64,000 nucleotides of DNA. It comes from Streptomyces griseus subsp. griseus. Its GTDB lineage: Bacteria > Actinomycetota > Actinomycetes > Streptomycetales > Streptomycetaceae. Of this stretch, positions 26,399 to 36,260 are shown piece after piece; position 1 is the stretch's first letter; every line of letters begins with the position of its first letter. Under the pieces are notes generated by a model that had not been told where the DNA came from, made no database searches, and saw only the letters and a program-made list of their open reading frames with translations. A program made the position numbers and the translations under genes. The stretch spans positions 1,984,001 to 2,048,000 of the forward strand of contig NZ_CP032543.1 of assembly GCF_003610995.1 (NCBI RefSeq). The letters are read 5' to 3'.

Positions 26399-27427
26399 TC
26401 AGACACGGTCGGCGATGAGCACGCGCAGCGGGTTGTCCGGGAGGCCGTGGACCTTCGGTGGCGCGAAACCGGCGGCGGTGACCATCTCCTCGTAGTCGGA
26501 GAGGGGGTGCACCTGCCCCTGGGAGGTCCAGGCCAGCATCAGGGCCGAGAACAGGTGGGGTACGGGGTCAAGGTGCGGCGGCCCGTCGCCGGTGCTGATC
26601 GCGATGGCGACGAGCTGTCCGCCGGGCCGGACCGCGTCGGCCGTCCTGGCCAGCAGTCGCTTCGCCCGCTCGGTGGAGAAGTGGTGCAGGACGTTGGCGA
26701 CGACCACCACGTCGTACGGCCCTCCGAGCGGTACCTCGAACATGTCACCGGGGATGAAGTGCGCGCGGTCGCGCACCCCGAGCCTCTCCGCGTTGTTCTC
26801 GGTGACGGCCAGGACGTTGGGCCAGTCCAGGGACCAGATCCGGGCGCGGGGATCGTGGGCGGCCAGGGTGTACCCGTAGAGCCCGTGCCCGCAGGCGATG
26901 TCGAGCACCTTCACCTCGTCGCGCTCCTTCGTCCCGGGCAGCACGTGGCGAGCGACCAGCTCCGCGATCGGCGGGGTGTTCAGGGTGCCCAGCGCGGCGA
27001 AGTCCTCCCAGAACGTGTACGCGGGTGTCTCGGCGTTCACCTCCATCACGGAACCGCCCGAGCGCACCGCGTCGCCGAGGCGCTTGATCGCGTCCCACTC
27101 GTAGTCGCTGGCGGCAAGCCGCACGGCGTCGCCGTAGTAGTCAGGGTGGGTGGTGACCAGGGTGCTGTCGGCGCCCGGCGCGAGCGAGAACCGGTCGTCG
27201 TCCTTCACCAGCAGGCCTGTCGCGGCGAGGGCGTTGAGCAGGATGCGCATGCCGCGCGGGTCGGTTCCGCAGAAGGCGGCGACCTCGTCCGGGCCGGCCG
27301 GCGCTCCGGCCACGGCGTCGAACACCCGTAGTTCGACCCCGGCACGGAGGATGCCCGTCCTGCGTACCGCGGACATCATGGTCAGCAGGCCCTGGCGGGT
27401 GACGGTGGGTATGTGGTCCTTGGTCAT
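26399..27427 (-). CDS. cmmMII: Aglycone C-methyltransferase
   Basis: 342 residues of the methyltransferase_2-like fold: helical N-terminus, VLDIACGHGLYGYTLA SAM loop near 190, WSLDWPNVL, FIPGDMFEV and NVLHHFSTERAKRLL, where the O-methyltransferase HDW is replaced by HHF, as in MtmMII. That enzyme C-methylates the aromatic ring, a group chromomycin has and olivomycin lacks, which helps the product call. ATG 27427 follows GGGAGAG. First gene of the operon that runs to 19525; promoter lies in the AT-richer stretch 27428-27620. Confidence 0.85.
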   Translation of the reverse strand: MTKDHIPTVTRQGLLTMMSAVRRTGILRAGVELRVFDAVAGAPAGPDEVAAFCGTDPRGMRILLNALAATGLLVKDDDRFSLAPGADSTLVTTHPDYYGDAVRLAASDYEWDAIKRLGDAVRSGGSVMEVNAETPAYTFWEDFAALGTLNTPPIAELVARHVLPGTKERDEVKVLDIACGHGLYGYTLAAHDPRARIWSLDWPNVLAVTENNAERLGVRDRAHFIPGDMFEVPLGGPYDVVVVANVLHHFSTERAKRLLARTADAVRPGGQLVAIAISTGDGPPHLDPVPHLFSALMLAWTSQGQVHPLSDYEEMVTAAGFAPPKVHGLPDNPLRVLIADRV

Positions 27428-27817
27428 CGATCTCTCCCGGCGTGAGAAGGCGCGCTGCCCGTTCGCTTCCGGATCCTGTGGCCGACAGCTGGCAATTCGC
27501 TCGAGAGCCGGTGGAGCCGGACAGGCGCCGGCGCCAGAGGGTGCGGAGTGCATCAATTTCTGCCCAGCCCGGTCGGCCGATCGATTCGTAACTTTATGTG
27601 ACAATTTTCGAGCCGAACATATCGAACACCCGCCCGATTACACTGACTGCCGACCCCTCACCCGGAAGCGCCAGGGTCGGGTCGCTACCCCCCGTGTTCC
27701 GCGACGGAGGCCACCCCACCCCGGGACCGGCGACTTCGAGCCGACCTGGCGTCGGCGAACCGCGGAGGGCATACGCCGGAGGACCATGACGAGGGTGGGG
27801 GAAGCCCACCGGAACTC
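27428..27817. promoter_or_regulatory. Non-coding divergent region before the SARP gene
   Basis: No gene is seen in this part of the 462-base gap. It holds an AT-rich island for this genome (about 27583-27627, with TTCGTAACTTTATGTGACAA) and an inverted repeat TTCGA (27607-27611) / TCGAA (27622-27626). A possible plus-strand promoter TGTGAC-17-TATCGA (27597-27625) is visible. The minus-strand operon promoter must be near here. Confidence 0.4.
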
Positions 27818-27868
27818 GCTTGACTCATGAGAATAATCTCAGGAGACTAGCTTCGAGAATCAATCTCG
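27818..27868 (+). promoter_or_regulatory. SARP gene promoter with PadR-type operator copy
   Basis: TTGACT (27820-27825) and GAGACT (27843-27848), 17 bases apart, give a start near 27855 and a leader of about 35 bases. Within it GAGAATAATCTC (27830-27841 region) and GAGAATCAATCTC (27854-27866 region) form two similar GAGA...TCTC elements, one between the -35 and -10 and one over the start point. The block matches 17072-17122 at 41 of 51 positions without gaps. Confidence 0.65.
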
Positions 27869-27889
27869 ACGACCGGAAACGGGGCCATA

Positions 27890-28792
27890 GTGACCTACGG
27901 CTACTGCACGGAACGCATCGAGTTTCAGTTACTTGGTTCACTCGGCTTGCGGACGTCCGACCACCCCAACCTGGCGGACGAACTCACTGCCCCCAAGCCG
28001 CGGAAGATCATCGCCTTGCTGGTCATGCAGGCGAACCACATCGTGCCCACGACGGCGATGGCTCGGGAACTGTGGGGCGACAACCCGCCCGCCAGCGTTC
28101 AGACCACGCTGCAGACCTACGTCCTCCAGGCCCGCAGACTCCTCGGTCGCGCCCTGTGCCTCTCGCCCGCGGACGTCGCCCGGCGGATCCTCGTCACCAA
28201 GTTCGGCGGTTACCAGCTGAACGTCAGTCACGGCTCCGTCGACGTGAACGAGTTCGCCCGGCTGGCCGCCGAGGGCCAGCACGCGTTCCTCGAGGGTGAG
28301 GACGAGAGAGCCGTCCGGTTGCTGACCGAGGCCCTCGACCTGTGGAGCGGACCGCCGCTCGTAGACATCCAGGCGGGACCGCTGCTGTCCGCGGAGATAC
28401 GGCGCCTGGAGGAGAACCGGCTCACGGTGCAGATGCAGATGGTCGACGCCAAGCTCCGTCTCGCCCTGCACGACCAGCTTCCGGGCGAACTGGCGGGGCT
28501 GGCCGCCCAGTACCCGAGGAACGAGAACCTGCACGCCCAGTACATGCTCGCGCTGTACCGCTGCGGCCGCTGTCCGGACGCTCTGGACGTGTTCCGGCGG
28601 TTGCGCGAGCGGCTCGTCGACGAGCTGGGCCTGGAGCCCTCGCTCAAGATCCAGGCCCTGCACCGGGCGATGCTCGCAGCCGATCCCGCCCTCGACCACG
28701 GGGCGGTCCCCACCGAAGGCAACCTGCTGCTCGACCGGTTCGCCCCCACCGCCCCCGGCCGTGAGCCGTGGGCCACCCGCCGGGCCGGCTGA
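27890..28792 (+). CDS. cmmRI: SARP-family pathway activator
   Basis: 300 residues: an OmpR-type winged helix at the N-terminus (FQLLGSLGLRT, PRKIIALLVMQANHIVPT, ELWGDNPPASVQTTLQTYVLQARRLLG cut across 60-90, TKFGGYQLNV) followed by the bacterial transcriptional activation domain (about 105-255) with its TPR-like helices. Such proteins bind direct heptads at 11-bp pitch, and three such arrays occur in this cluster. GTG 27890 is the likely start, with a GGAAACGGGG stretch upstream. Its promoter carries the PadR-linked operator, suggesting the cascade PadR to SARP to structural genes. Confidence 0.9.
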   Translation: MTYGYCTERIEFQLLGSLGLRTSDHPNLADELTAPKPRKIIALLVMQANHIVPTTAMARELWGDNPPASVQTTLQTYVLQARRLLGRALCLSPADVARRILVTKFGGYQLNVSHGSVDVNEFARLAAEGQHAFLEGEDERAVRLLTEALDLWSGPPLVDIQAGPLLSAEIRRLEENRLTVQMQMVDAKLRLALHDQLPGELAGLAAQYPRNENLHAQYMLALYRCGRCPDALDVFRRLRERLVDELGLEPSLKIQALHRAMLAADPALDHGAVPTEGNLLLDRFAPTAPGREPWATRRAG

Positions 28793-28903
28793 CCGCTGCC
28801 CTCCCCCACCCACATCCGCCCTCTCACCGTTCGACCACCCGCACGAGCCGGCCACGACCCTGGTCCCCCGCCCCTATGGGCGCGCTCCGGGGCCGGCCGC
28901 GCC

Positions 28904-29656
28904 TCACCCGGTCCTGCGCCAGTGCACGCCGCAGGTGTCGACGGGCTCGATGGGCTCCTCGATGCCGTACCGGCTGCGGTAGTCCCACACCGCCTGCCGG
29001 CAGGGCTCGATGTTGTAGTCGTCGATGATGACGAACCCGCCCACCGACAGCTTCGGATACAGATGGGTCAGCGCGTCCATCGTCGACTCGTAGAGATCCC
29101 CGTCCAGTCGCATCACCGCGAGGGAATCAACGGGTGCGCCGGGCAGAGTCTCGTTGAACCACCCCGCCAGGAAATCGACCTGGCCGTCCAGCAGTCCGTA
29201 GCGGGAGAAGTTCTCCCGTACCTCCTCCTGGGAGATCTTCAGAACGCCGTTGATGCGGTGCAGCGCCATGTCCCGGTCCAGCGGATGACTCGCGGAGTGC
29301 ACGACGGGCACACCCTCGAACGAGTCCGCCACCCACACCCGGCGGTCCCGCACCCCGTACGCCTCCAGCACCGCACGCATCAGGATGCAGACCCCGCCGC
29401 GCCACACCCCCGTCTCGATCAGGTCGCCGGGGACCTTGTCGCGGATCACCCGCTCGACACACGCCTGCACATTCGCCAAACGCTTCAGGCCGACCATCGT
29501 GTGCGCCGTCGTGGGCAGGTCGAGTCCCTGCGAGCGGGCCTTCGTGTCGTAACCGTCGAGGTCGCCGTACCACCCCACCGGGGCGTCCTCGTAGACCACG
29601 TTCGCGAGCACCCGTTTCATCAGTTCCAGATAGAGCTCGCCACCCCTTGAGAGCAT
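28904..29656 (-). CDS. cmmMIII: Sugar O-methyltransferase (TylF/MycF type)
   Basis: 250 residues of the TylF family of metal-dependent macrocin-type O-methyltransferases: DLIETGVWRGGVCILMRAVL SAM region near 80, VWVADSFEGVP, DRDMALHRI, and the metal/substrate segment MRLDGDLYESTMDALTHLYPKL split over 180-200 with IIDDYN. In chromomycin this adds the 4-O-methyl of one oliose; mithramycin has no such sugar. ATG 29656 is preceded by AGGAGGAAG. It diverges from the sugar-nucleotide operon across a SARP-type array, and converges with the SARP gene across 111 bases that show no clear hairpin. Confidence 0.88.
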   Translation of the reverse strand: MLSRGGELYLELMKRVLANVVYEDAPVGWYGDLDGYDTKARSQGLDLPTTAHTMVGLKRLANVQACVERVIRDKVPGDLIETGVWRGGVCILMRAVLEAYGVRDRRVWVADSFEGVPVVHSASHPLDRDMALHRINGVLKISQEEVRENFSRYGLLDGQVDFLAGWFNETLPGAPVDSLAVMRLDGDLYESTMDALTHLYPKLSVGGFVIIDDYNIEPCRQAVWDYRSRYGIEEPIEPVDTCGVHWRRTG

Positions 29657-29722
29657 GCTTCCTCCTGCGCGTTCGCCGGCCTGGTGAGCAGCCCACCGTA
29701 GAAACGCCTCCTCAGCACCAGC

Positions 29723-29775
29723 TCGAAGTCTGCTCGAGATGGGCGAGCCGGGCGCGTTCGAGTCCCGCTCGACCC
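29723..29775. promoter_or_regulatory. SARP-type heptad array before the sugar-PKS operon
   Basis: TCGAAGT (29723), TCGAGAT (29734), TCGAGTC (29758) and TCGACCC (29769): two pairs at 11-bp pitch, 24 bases apart. The same 11-24-11 arrangement occurs at 41129-41181. It lies in the gap between the divergent sugar methyltransferase (start 29656) and NDP-glucose synthase (start 29850). TTACCA (29795-29800) is a candidate -10. Confidence 0.65.
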
Positions 29776-29849
29776 GCCCTGTGGGGGCAGCGCGTTACCA
29801 AGGACCTCATCTGCCCATCCGGACCCGGCGACGGGAAAGAGGGATTCAC

Positions 29850-30917
29850 GTGAAGGCTCTGGTTCTGGCCGGCGGAATGGGGACGCGGCTGCGCCCGCTC
29901 ACCCACTCCATGCCGAAACAGCTGGTCCCCCTCGCGAACAAACCGGTGCTGTGCCACGCCCTGGAGGACATCGCGCGGGCCGGTGTCACGGACGTCGGCA
30001 TCATCGTGGGGGACTGGCACAAGGAGATCGAGGAGGCGGTGGGGGACGGCGGGCGCTTCGGCCTGCGGATCACCTACCTGCCCCAGGAGGCGCCCTTCGG
30101 CCTGGCCCACTGCGTACTGGTCGCGCGGGAGTTCCTGGCGGACGACGACTTCCTGATGTACCTCGGGGACAACGTCTTCGCCGACGGCGTCCACGCGCTC
30201 GCCGACGCCTTCCGCCGGGACCGGCCGGCCGCCCAGGTCGCCGTGACCGCCGTGGACAGCCCCCAGGAGTACGGCGTCGCCGTGACCACCTCGGACGGCC
30301 GGGTGCTCGGACTCCAGGAGAAGCCGCGCGAGCCGAGGAGCGACCTCGCCGTGACCGGCGCCTACTTCTTCACCCCGGAGATCCACGACGCCATCGCCCG
30401 CATCCGGCCCAGCACACGCGGCGAGTGGGAGATCACCGACGCCATCCAGGCCCTGATCGACCGGGGCAGCGAGGTGCGGGCGGTGCGGCTGTCCGACTGG
30501 TGGAAGGACACCGGGCGCGTGGAGGACATCCTCGACTGCAATCAGCTCCTGCTCGACCACGTCACGACGTCCGTCCGCGGTTCCGTTGACGCGGCGAGCA
30601 CTGTGCTCGGTCCGGTCGTGGTCGAGCCCGGCGCCCGCATCATCCGCTCGCACCTGCGCGGACCGCTGATCGTCGGCGCGGGCTGCGTGGTCGAGGACAG
30701 CTATGTCGGCCCGTACTCCGCCGTCGGCGCGAACTGCGCCCTCACCGACGCGGGCATCTCCCACTCGATCATGCTGCAGGACGCGACCGTCACCGACGTC
30801 AACGGCATCCACCGCTCGGTCATCGGCCGCTCAGCCCGGGTGGGCGCCCCCGTGAACGGCACGGGACGCCACCGGCTCGTGGTGGGCGACCACACCGAAC
30901 TCGAAGTCGTCGCATGA
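29850..30917 (+). CDS. cmmD: Glucose-1-phosphate thymidylyltransferase (NDP-glucose synthase)
   Basis: A 355-residue long-form Rml[22 protein letters not shown] with the pyrophosphorylase signature, [32 protein letters not shown], and a left-handed beta-helix C-terminus of hexapeptide turns (about 245-350), as in the StrD/LanG group of antibiotic clusters. First step of all deoxysugars here. GTG 29850 follows GAAAGAGGG. Heads the operon D-E-P-K, every junction of which overlaps by 4 bases. Confidence 0.92.
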   Translation: MKALVLAGGMGTRLRPLTHSMPKQLVPLANKPVLCHALEDIARAGVTDVGIIVGDWHKEIEEAVGDGGRFGLRITYLPQEAPFGLAHCVLVAREFLADDDFLMYLGDNVFADGVHALADAFRRDRPAAQVAVTAVDSPQEYGVAVTTSDGRVLGLQEKPREPRSDLAVTGAYFFTPEIHDAIARIRPSTRGEWEITDAIQALIDRGSEVRAVRLSDWWKDTGRVEDILDCNQLLLDHVTTSVRGSVDAASTVLGPVVVEPGARIIRSHLRGPLIVGAGCVVEDSYVGPYSAVGANCALTDAGISHSIMLQDATVTDVNGIHRSVIGRSARVGAPVNGTGRHRLVVGDHTELEVVA

Positions 30918-31894
30918 GGGTCCTCGTCACCGGCGGCGCCGGTTTCATCGGGTCGCACTATGTGCGCAGCCTGCTGTCCGGCGCCTACGCCGGGTACGAG
31001 CGAGCCCACGTCACCGTGCTGGACAGACTCACCTACGCGGGCAGCACCGCCAACCTGCCGATGACCCACCCCCGGCTGACCCTGGTCCGGGGCGACGTCT
31101 GCGACCGGCGACCGCTGCTCGATCTGCTGCCGGAACACGACGCGGTGGTGCACTTCGCGGCCGAGTCGCACGTGGACCGCTCCATCCACGACGCCTCCCT
31201 CTTCGCCCGTACGAACGTGGTCGGCACCCAGAACCTGCTCGACTGCTGCGTGCGCACCGGTGTGCGGAAGGTGGTGCACGTGTCGACCGACGAGGTCTAC
31301 GGCTCCATCGACGAGGGCTCCTGGACGGAGGACCATCCGCTGGAACCCAACTCCCCCTACGCCGCCTCGAAGGCGGGGGCGGACCTCATGGCCCGCGCCT
31401 ACGGGCGCACCCACGGGCTCGACGTCTCGGTCACCCGCTGCTCCAACAACTACGGCCCCCACCAGCACCCGGAGAAGCTGCTCCCGCACTTCATCACCCG
31501 GCTCCTGGACGGGCTCCAGGTGCCGCTGTACGGGGACGGCCGCCACGTACGCGAATGGATCCACGTGGACGACCACTGCCGCGCCGTCCAGCTCGTCCTG
31601 GACAAGGGAGCGCCGGGCGCGGCCTACAACATCGCCGGCGTCGCGCGGTCCAACGAGGACATGACCCGCGACCTGCTGCGCCTGTGCGGCGCCGACTGGA
31701 GCCGGGTGCGCAGGGTCGAGGACCGCAAGGGCCACGACCGGCGGTACGCGGTGGACGACTCCCTGATCCGCGACACGCTCGGCTTCACACCCCGTATCCC
31801 GCTCGAAGCCGGACTGGCCGGCCTCGTCGACTGGTACCGCGCCCACCGGGCGTGGTGGCAACCGCTCACCCGCACCGCCCAGGAGGCCAGATGA
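30914..31894 (+). CDS. cmmE: NDP-glucose 4,6-dehydratase
   Basis: A 326-residue Rml[43 protein letters not shown] with the Thr-Asp-Glu catalytic set, [36 protein letters not shown]. It makes the 4-keto-6-deoxy sugar from which olivose, oliose and olivomycose branch. ATGA overlaps at both ends (30914 and 31891) link it to NDP-glucose synthase and to KS-alpha, so sugar supply and chain building share one message. Confidence 0.94.
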   Translation: MRVLVTGGAGFIGSHYVRSLLSGAYAGYERAHVTVLDRLTYAGSTANLPMTHPRLTLVRGDVCDRRPLLDLLPEHDAVVHFAAESHVDRSIHDASLFARTNVVGTQNLLDCCVRTGVRKVVHVSTDEVYGSIDEGSWTEDHPLEPNSPYAASKAGADLMARAYGRTHGLDVSVTRCSNNYGPHQHPEKLLPHFITRLLDGLQVPLYGDGRHVREWIHVDDHCRAVQLVLDKGAPGAAYNIAGVARSNEDMTRDLLRLCGADWSRVRRVEDRKGHDRRYAVDDSLIRDTLGFTPRIPLEAGLAGLVDWYRAHRAWWQPLTRTAQEAR

Positions 31895-33159
31895 ACAGGC
31901 GTGTCGTCCTCACGGGAATCGGTGTGGTGGCCCCCGGCGGCACGGGCACCAAGGCGTTCTGGGAGCTGATCACCTCCGGGGGCACGGCGACCCGGCCGAT
32001 CTCCCTCTTCGACGCCTCCCCGTTCCGGTCGCGGATCGCCGCCGAGTGCGACTTCGACCCCGCCGCGCACGGACTGACCCACAAGGAGACCCGGCGGATG
32101 GACCGAGCCGCCCAGTTCGCAGCGGTCGCCACCGACGAGGCCGTCGCCGACGCCGGACTGGAGTTCCACCGCACCGACCCCGCACGGGTGGGAGTCACGG
32201 TCGGCAGCGCGGTCGGCTGCACCACCAGCCTGGAACGCGAGTACACCGCGGTCAGCGACGGCGGCCGGGACTGGCTCGTCGACCACACCTACGCCGTACC
32301 CCACCTCTACGACCACCTCGTCCCGAGCTCGATGGCCGCCGAAGTGGCCTGGCGGGTACGTGCCGAGGGCCCCGCCTCGGTCGTCTCGACCGGCTGCACC
32401 TCCGGGCTCGACGCGGTCGCCCACGCCCGCGGCCTGATCCTGGAGGGCAGCGCCGACGTGATGGTGGCCGGCGCGACCGACGCGCCGATCTCCCCGATCA
32501 CCCTGGCCTGCTTCGACGCCATCAAGGCGACCACCCCGCGCAACGACGACCCGGAGCACGCCTCACGTCCCTTCGACGCCACCCGGAACGGCTTCGTGCT
32601 GGGCGAGGGATCCGCGATGTTCGTCCTGGAGGAGTACGAGCACGCGGTACGCCGAGGGGCGCGCCCCTACGCCGAGATCACCGGCTTCGCCTCCCGCTGC
32701 AACGCCTTCCACATGACGGGCCTGCGCCCGGACGGCAGGGAGATGGCCGAGGCCATCGGGCGGGCGCTCGCCGAGGCGGGGGCCCGCCCCGACGACATCG
32801 ACTACGTGAACGCGCACGGCTCGGGCACCAAGCAGAACGACCGGCACGAGACGGCCGCCTTCAAGGCCGCGCTCGGCGAGCACGCGTACGCCGTCCCCGT
32901 CAGTTCCATCAAGTCGATGGTGGGGCACTCGCTCGGGGCGATCGGCGCGATCGAGATCGCCGCCTGTGCGCTGGCCGTCCGGCACGGCGTCGTCCCGCCG
33001 ACCGCCAATCTGCACGAGCCCGACCCCGAGTGCGACCTGGACTACGTGCCGCTGCGCGCCCGGCACCGGGCGCTGGACAGGGTGCTGACCGTGGGCAGCG
33101 GATTCGGCGGCTTCCAGAGCGCCATGGTGCTCGCCGCCCCCGAGGAGCGTGCGTCATGA
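31891..33159 (+). CDS. cmmP: Ketosynthase alpha of the minimal PKS
   Basis: 422 residues. The catalytic Cys is residue 169 in [15 protein letters not shown]; the His residues are in [15 protein letters not shown] and [12 protein letters not shown], and [11 protein letters not shown] closes the fold. With the chain length factor it extends malonyl units on the ACP (41280) to a decaketide. Position directly after a sugar gene is characteristic of aureolic acid clusters rather than of most type II clusters. ATG 31891 has AGGAGG upstream. Confidence 0.95.
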   Translation: MNRRVVLTGIGVVAPGGTGTKAFWELITSGGTATRPISLFDASPFRSRIAAECDFDPAAHGLTHKETRRMDRAAQFAAVATDEAVADAGLEFHRTDPARVGVTVGSAVGCTTSLEREYTAVSDGGRDWLVDHTYAVPHLYDHLVPSSMAAEVAWRVRAEGPASVVSTGCTSGLDAVAHARGLILEGSADVMVAGATDAPISPITLACFDAIKATTPRNDDPEHASRPFDATRNGFVLGEGSAMFVLEEYEHAVRRGARPYAEITGFASRCNAFHMTGLRPDGREMAEAIGRALAEAGARPDDIDYVNAHGSGTKQNDRHETAAFKAALGEHAYAVPVSSIKSMVGHSLGAIGAIEIAACALAVRHGVVPPTANLHEPDPECDLDYVPLRARHRALDRVLTVGSGFGGFQSAMVLAAPEERAS

Positions 33160-34424
33160 GACCCCCCGCACTCACCGGCATGGGCGTACTGGCCCCCAAC
33201 GGGGCGGGCCAGCAGGCCTACTGGGCCGCAACCCTGCGGGGCGAGAACGGGATCGGGCGGATCACCCGGTTCGACCCTGCGTCCTACCCCGCCAGGCTGG
33301 CCGGGGAGATCGGCGGGTTCGATGCGTCGGCCGAGCTGCCCAACCGGCTGATCCCGCAGACCGACGAGGTGACCCGGCTGTCCCTGGTGGCCGCGGGCTG
33401 GGCGCTCGCCGATGCCGCGCTCGACCCCGCGGCCCTGCCCGAATACGCCATGGGTGTCGTCACCGCCAATACGGCGGGCGGATTCGAGTTCGGCCAGCGG
33501 GAGCTGGAGAACCTGTGGTCCAAGGGCAGCGGTCATGTGAGCGCCTATCAGTCCTTCGCCTGGTTCTACGCCGTCAACACGGGGCAGGTCTCCATCCGGC
33601 ACGGCCTGCGCGGGCCCGGTTCCGTCGTGGTGGCCGACGGGGCCGGCGGCCTCGATGCCCTCGCCCAGGCCCGCCGGATGATCCGCGGCGGCACACCCCT
33701 GGTGCTGGGCGGTGCGGTGGACGGTTCGCTGTGCCCGTGGAGCTGGACGGCCCAGCTGACGGTCGGGCGCCTCAGCACCCGCGAGGACCCCGCCGACGCC
33801 TACCTCCCCTTCGACGCCCGCGCCTGCGGACACGTGCTCGGGGAGGGCGGCGCCCTGCTGGTCGTCGAGGACCAGGACTCCGCCCGGGCGCGCGGCGCCC
33901 GTGTCCACGGGCTGTTGGACGGCTGTGCGTCCACCTTCGACCCCCGGCCGGGGACGGGCCGCCCGCCCGGTCTGGAACGGGCGGTGCGCCGGGCCCTGGA
34001 GGATGCGGCCTGGGATCCGGCCGACGTGGACGTGGTCTTCGCGGACGCGGCGGGCAGCCCGGGACCCGACCGGGAGGAGGCGGACGCCCTCGCCGCCGTG
34101 TTCGGCCCGCACGGTGTGCCGGTCACCGCGCCGAAGACAATGACGGGGCGGCTGGCGGCGGGGAGCGGCCCGCTGGACGTGGCGACCGCCCTGCTCTCCT
34201 TCGCCGACCAGGTGATCCCGCCGACGGTGCATGTGCGCGAACCGGTCCAGGCCTACCGGCTCGACCTCGTCACCGCGCCCCGGCGGGTGCCGCTGCGCCG
34301 TGCGCTAGTCCTCGGCCGGGGGCACGGCGGGTTCAACTCCGTGGTAGCGGTGTCGGCGCCGCCCGAGGCGGGTCCGGTCCCCTCCCCCTCGGGAACATCG
34401 GCCCGAACCACACTCGGGGCCTGA
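33156..34424 (+). CDS. cmmK: Chain length factor (KS-beta) with Gly at the usual Gln site
   Basis: 422 residues, same length as KS-alpha, coupled to it by ATGA. The region aligned with the KS catalytic Cys reads [13 protein letters not shown]: residue 162 (GGG, 33639-33641) is Gly, where chain length factors usually have Gln. Other landmarks are kept: [61 protein letters not shown]. It forms the KS/CLF dimer that sets chain length. A convergent terminator follows at 34448-34490. The ACP is not next to it as in many clusters but 7 kb away. Confidence 0.93.
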   Translation: MRPPALTGMGVLAPNGAGQQAYWAATLRGENGIGRITRFDPASYPARLAGEIGGFDASAELPNRLIPQTDEVTRLSLVAAGWALADAALDPAALPEYAMGVVTANTAGGFEFGQRELENLWSKGSGHVSAYQSFAWFYAVNTGQVSIRHGLRGPGSVVVADGAGGLDALAQARRMIRGGTPLVLGGAVDGSLCPWSWTAQLTVGRLSTREDPADAYLPFDARACGHVLGEGGALLVVEDQDSARARGARVHGLLDGCASTFDPRPGTGRPPGLERAVRRALEDAAWDPADVDVVFADAAGSPGPDREEADALAAVFGPHGVPVTAPKTMTGRLAAGSGPLDVATALLSFADQVIPPTVHVREPVQAYRLDLVTAPRRVPLRRALVLGRGHGGFNSVVAVSAPPEAGPVPSPSGTSARTTLGA

Positions 34425-34447
34425 GGAACCGCGCGCGGCGCGGTGGA

Positions 34448-34490
34448 GGTCCGGCCCGTCCCCCGGGTGGTGCGCGGGACGGGCCGGACC
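34448..34490. terminator. Convergent hairpin terminator after KS-CLF operon
   Basis: Perfect 15-bp stem (34448-34462 with 34476-34490) and a 13-base loop, between the chain length factor stop (34424) and the stop of the minus-strand gene at 34505. It should serve both directions. Confidence 0.8.
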
Positions 34491-34504
34491 CTTAGGTGGT
34501 TCCG

Positions 34505-34933
34505 TCAGGCGCCGTCGCGGGTGACCACCCGGGCGCGCACCTTCCACTCGCCGCCCTCGTCCACCAGCACGTCCTCGCAGACGCAGGCCCGGTGCAGACG
34601 GGGGTCACCGCCCCGGGGGGTCAGCACGACCAGGGCGTAGCAGCGCACCAGGACCGTACCGTCGTCCTGCACGGTGATGTCGAGCATGCCGTGCCAGTGC
34701 CGATGGGTCTCGTCGGCGGCACGCTGGGCGGAGTACGCCCGGCTCGCCCCCTCGGCCAGTTCGGCACGGCCGCGGCTGGGCTCGGGGCGGCCCGGAAGGG
34801 CGAAGGTGCCGTCCGCCGTGAAGGTACGCGCCCATTCCTCAGCGCGGCCGGTGTCCAGCAGCTGCATGTGGCGGGCGTAGAACTGCTCGATGCCGGCGCG
34901 CAGCCGTTCCTGCGGGAGGAGGGCGAGATCCAT
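34505..34933 (-). CDS. cmmX: NTF2/SnoaL-fold protein, candidate late cyclase
   Basis: 142 residues with the cone-shaped SnoaL-like fold: helix-rich start (ALLPQERLRAGIEQFYARHM), LDTGRAEEWARTFTADGTF, then strands ending VCEDVLVDEGGEWKVRARVV. Members act as polyketide cyclases or help hydroxylases. Adjacent to an FAD oxygenase in the same direction, it could close the last ring or assist oxidation. The symbol follows the cyclase MtmX by position and size only and is uncertain. ATG 34933 is preceded by GAGGAC. Confidence 0.6.
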   Translation of the reverse strand: MDLALLPQERLRAGIEQFYARHMQLLDTGRAEEWARTFTADGTFALPGRPEPSRGRAELAEGASRAYSAQRAADETHRHWHGMLDITVQDDGTVLVRCYALVVLTPRGGDPRLHRACVCEDVLVDEGGEWKVRARVVTRDGA

Positions 34934-35012
34934 GCGAAGTCCTCTTTCTCTCGACGGTTCCTGACGGTTTTCTGACGGGTTCCTGACGGGGCGCACGGGA
35001 GTGGAGCCCGGT

Positions 35013-36260
35013 CTACCCGGGGGCGAACAGGTCGGAGCGCACCCGTGCGGCCGGGTTGCCCAGCGCGATGTGCCGGGTGATCTTCGGGCCGATGGGCGTG
35101 CGCTGGACGAGGCCGGCCAGCCGGGGACGCACCACCCGGGCCACCCGGCCCTGCGAGAGCATCGCCTTGGCCTGCATCGTCTGTGTCTTCATCACCTGGT
35201 CGATGTCACGGGAGCGCGGCAGTGCGTAGGCGTCCAGCCGTCCGGCCGAGAAGTCGCCGTCGCGCAACGCCTCCACGAGGACGGGGTGCAGCAGGGCGGC
35301 GTCCTGAAGCGCGAGGTTGATGCCCTGGGCGCCGAGCGGGCTGTGGGTGTGCGCGCTGTCCCCGATCAGGACGAGGCCGTCGCGCACCCACTCCCGCGCG
35401 CGTCCGGCGAAGACGTCCAGCAGGGTGAAGTCGGAGAGCGCGTGGACGTGCCGGGCGAGCCGGTCGGCGTACGCGGGGACCGCGCGGGCGATCTCGGACC
35501 TGATCGTTTCGACGCCGAGCGTGGCCATCTCGGCGTACCCCTTGTGCGGCAGGGTCCAGCCGAGCTGCACGGTGCCGGGGTACGAAGGGTAGACGAGCAC
35601 CGGCCGGCCCGCGGCCCGGAAGACGCGCACGTGCCGGCCGGGTGGTTCCTCCTGCGGCAGTTTGAACCACAGCACGTCGAAGGCGAACACGTCCTGCCGA
35701 TCGGCTCCGATCCCGGCGAGCCGCCGGGTCTTGGAGAACCGTCCGTCGGCGCCGACGACCCATCCGGCACGCACGGTGTGGGGACCGGCCCGGCCCTCGG
35801 CGACGGCACCGCGGACGGCTCCGTCCTCCTCGACGAGCGCGCTCAGCCGGTGTCCGTCGAGATAGCGGAAGCCGTCGAACCCGTGGCAGCGGTCGAGCAG
35901 TTCCGCCAGTACGTGCCGCTGCGGAACACTGAGCAGGCGGTTGTACGGCGCGGGCAGCCGGTCGTAGGCGATGTCGAGGAGCACCCGCTCGCGTTCCACC
36001 AGCTGGAATCCGTCCAGCCAGTACCCGCCGCGCGCGGCGGCGGGTGCCAGCACGCCGAGCTGGTCGAGCAGGGCCAGCCCGCCGGGCTGGAGTATCTCGC
36101 CCCGGTACTCACGCGACATGGAGGTCGCGCGTTCGACGAGGGTGACCTGTACTCCGGAGCGGAGCAGGAGCAGGGCGAGGGTCAGCCCGGCGGGGCCTCC
36201 GCCGATGACACAGACGTCCGTCGTGGAGCCGGTCGCGCGGGGGGTCTGGTCGATGGTCAT
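35013..36260 (-). CDS. cmmOI: FAD-dependent monooxygenase, 415-residue type
   Basis: A shorter flavoprotein hydroxylase: VCVIGGGPAGLTLALLLLRSG, EYRGEILQPGGLALLDQLGV, GADGRFSKTRRLAGI, LIGDSAHTHSPLGAQGINLALQDA. It lacks the thioredoxin-like C-terminal domain of the other two oxygenases. By analogy with mithramycin OI it acts on the aglycone; the exact step is not evident. The start overlaps the stop of the carboxylase remnant upstream as ATGA (36257-36260), showing the ancestral operon was carboxylase then oxygenase. Confidence 0.82.
   Translation of the reverse strand: MTIDQTPRATGSTTDVCVIGGGPAGLTLALLLLRSGVQVTLVERATSMSREYRGEILQPGGLALLDQLGVLAPAAARGGYWLDGFQLVERERVLLDIAYDRLPAPYNRLLSVPQRHVLAELLDRCHGFDGFRYLDGHRLSALVEEDGAVRGAVAEGRAGPHTVRAGWVVGADGRFSKTRRLAGIGADRQDVFAFDVLWFKLPQEEPPGRHVRVFRAAGRPVLVYPSYPGTVQLGWTLPHKGYAEMATLGVETIRSEIARAVPAYADRLARHVHALSDFTLLDVFAGRAREWVRDGLVLIGDSAHTHSPLGAQGINLALQDAALLHPVLVEALRDGDFSAGRLDAYALPRSRDIDQVMKTQTMQAKAMLSQGRVARVVRPRLAGLVQRTPIGPKITRHIALGNPAARVRSDLFAPG

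Noticed and set aside
28793..28903. Terminator between the SARP gene and the sugar methyltransferase gene
   Set aside because: Only a 5-bp stem with a 4-base loop (CGCCC-CTAT-GGGCG) is visible.
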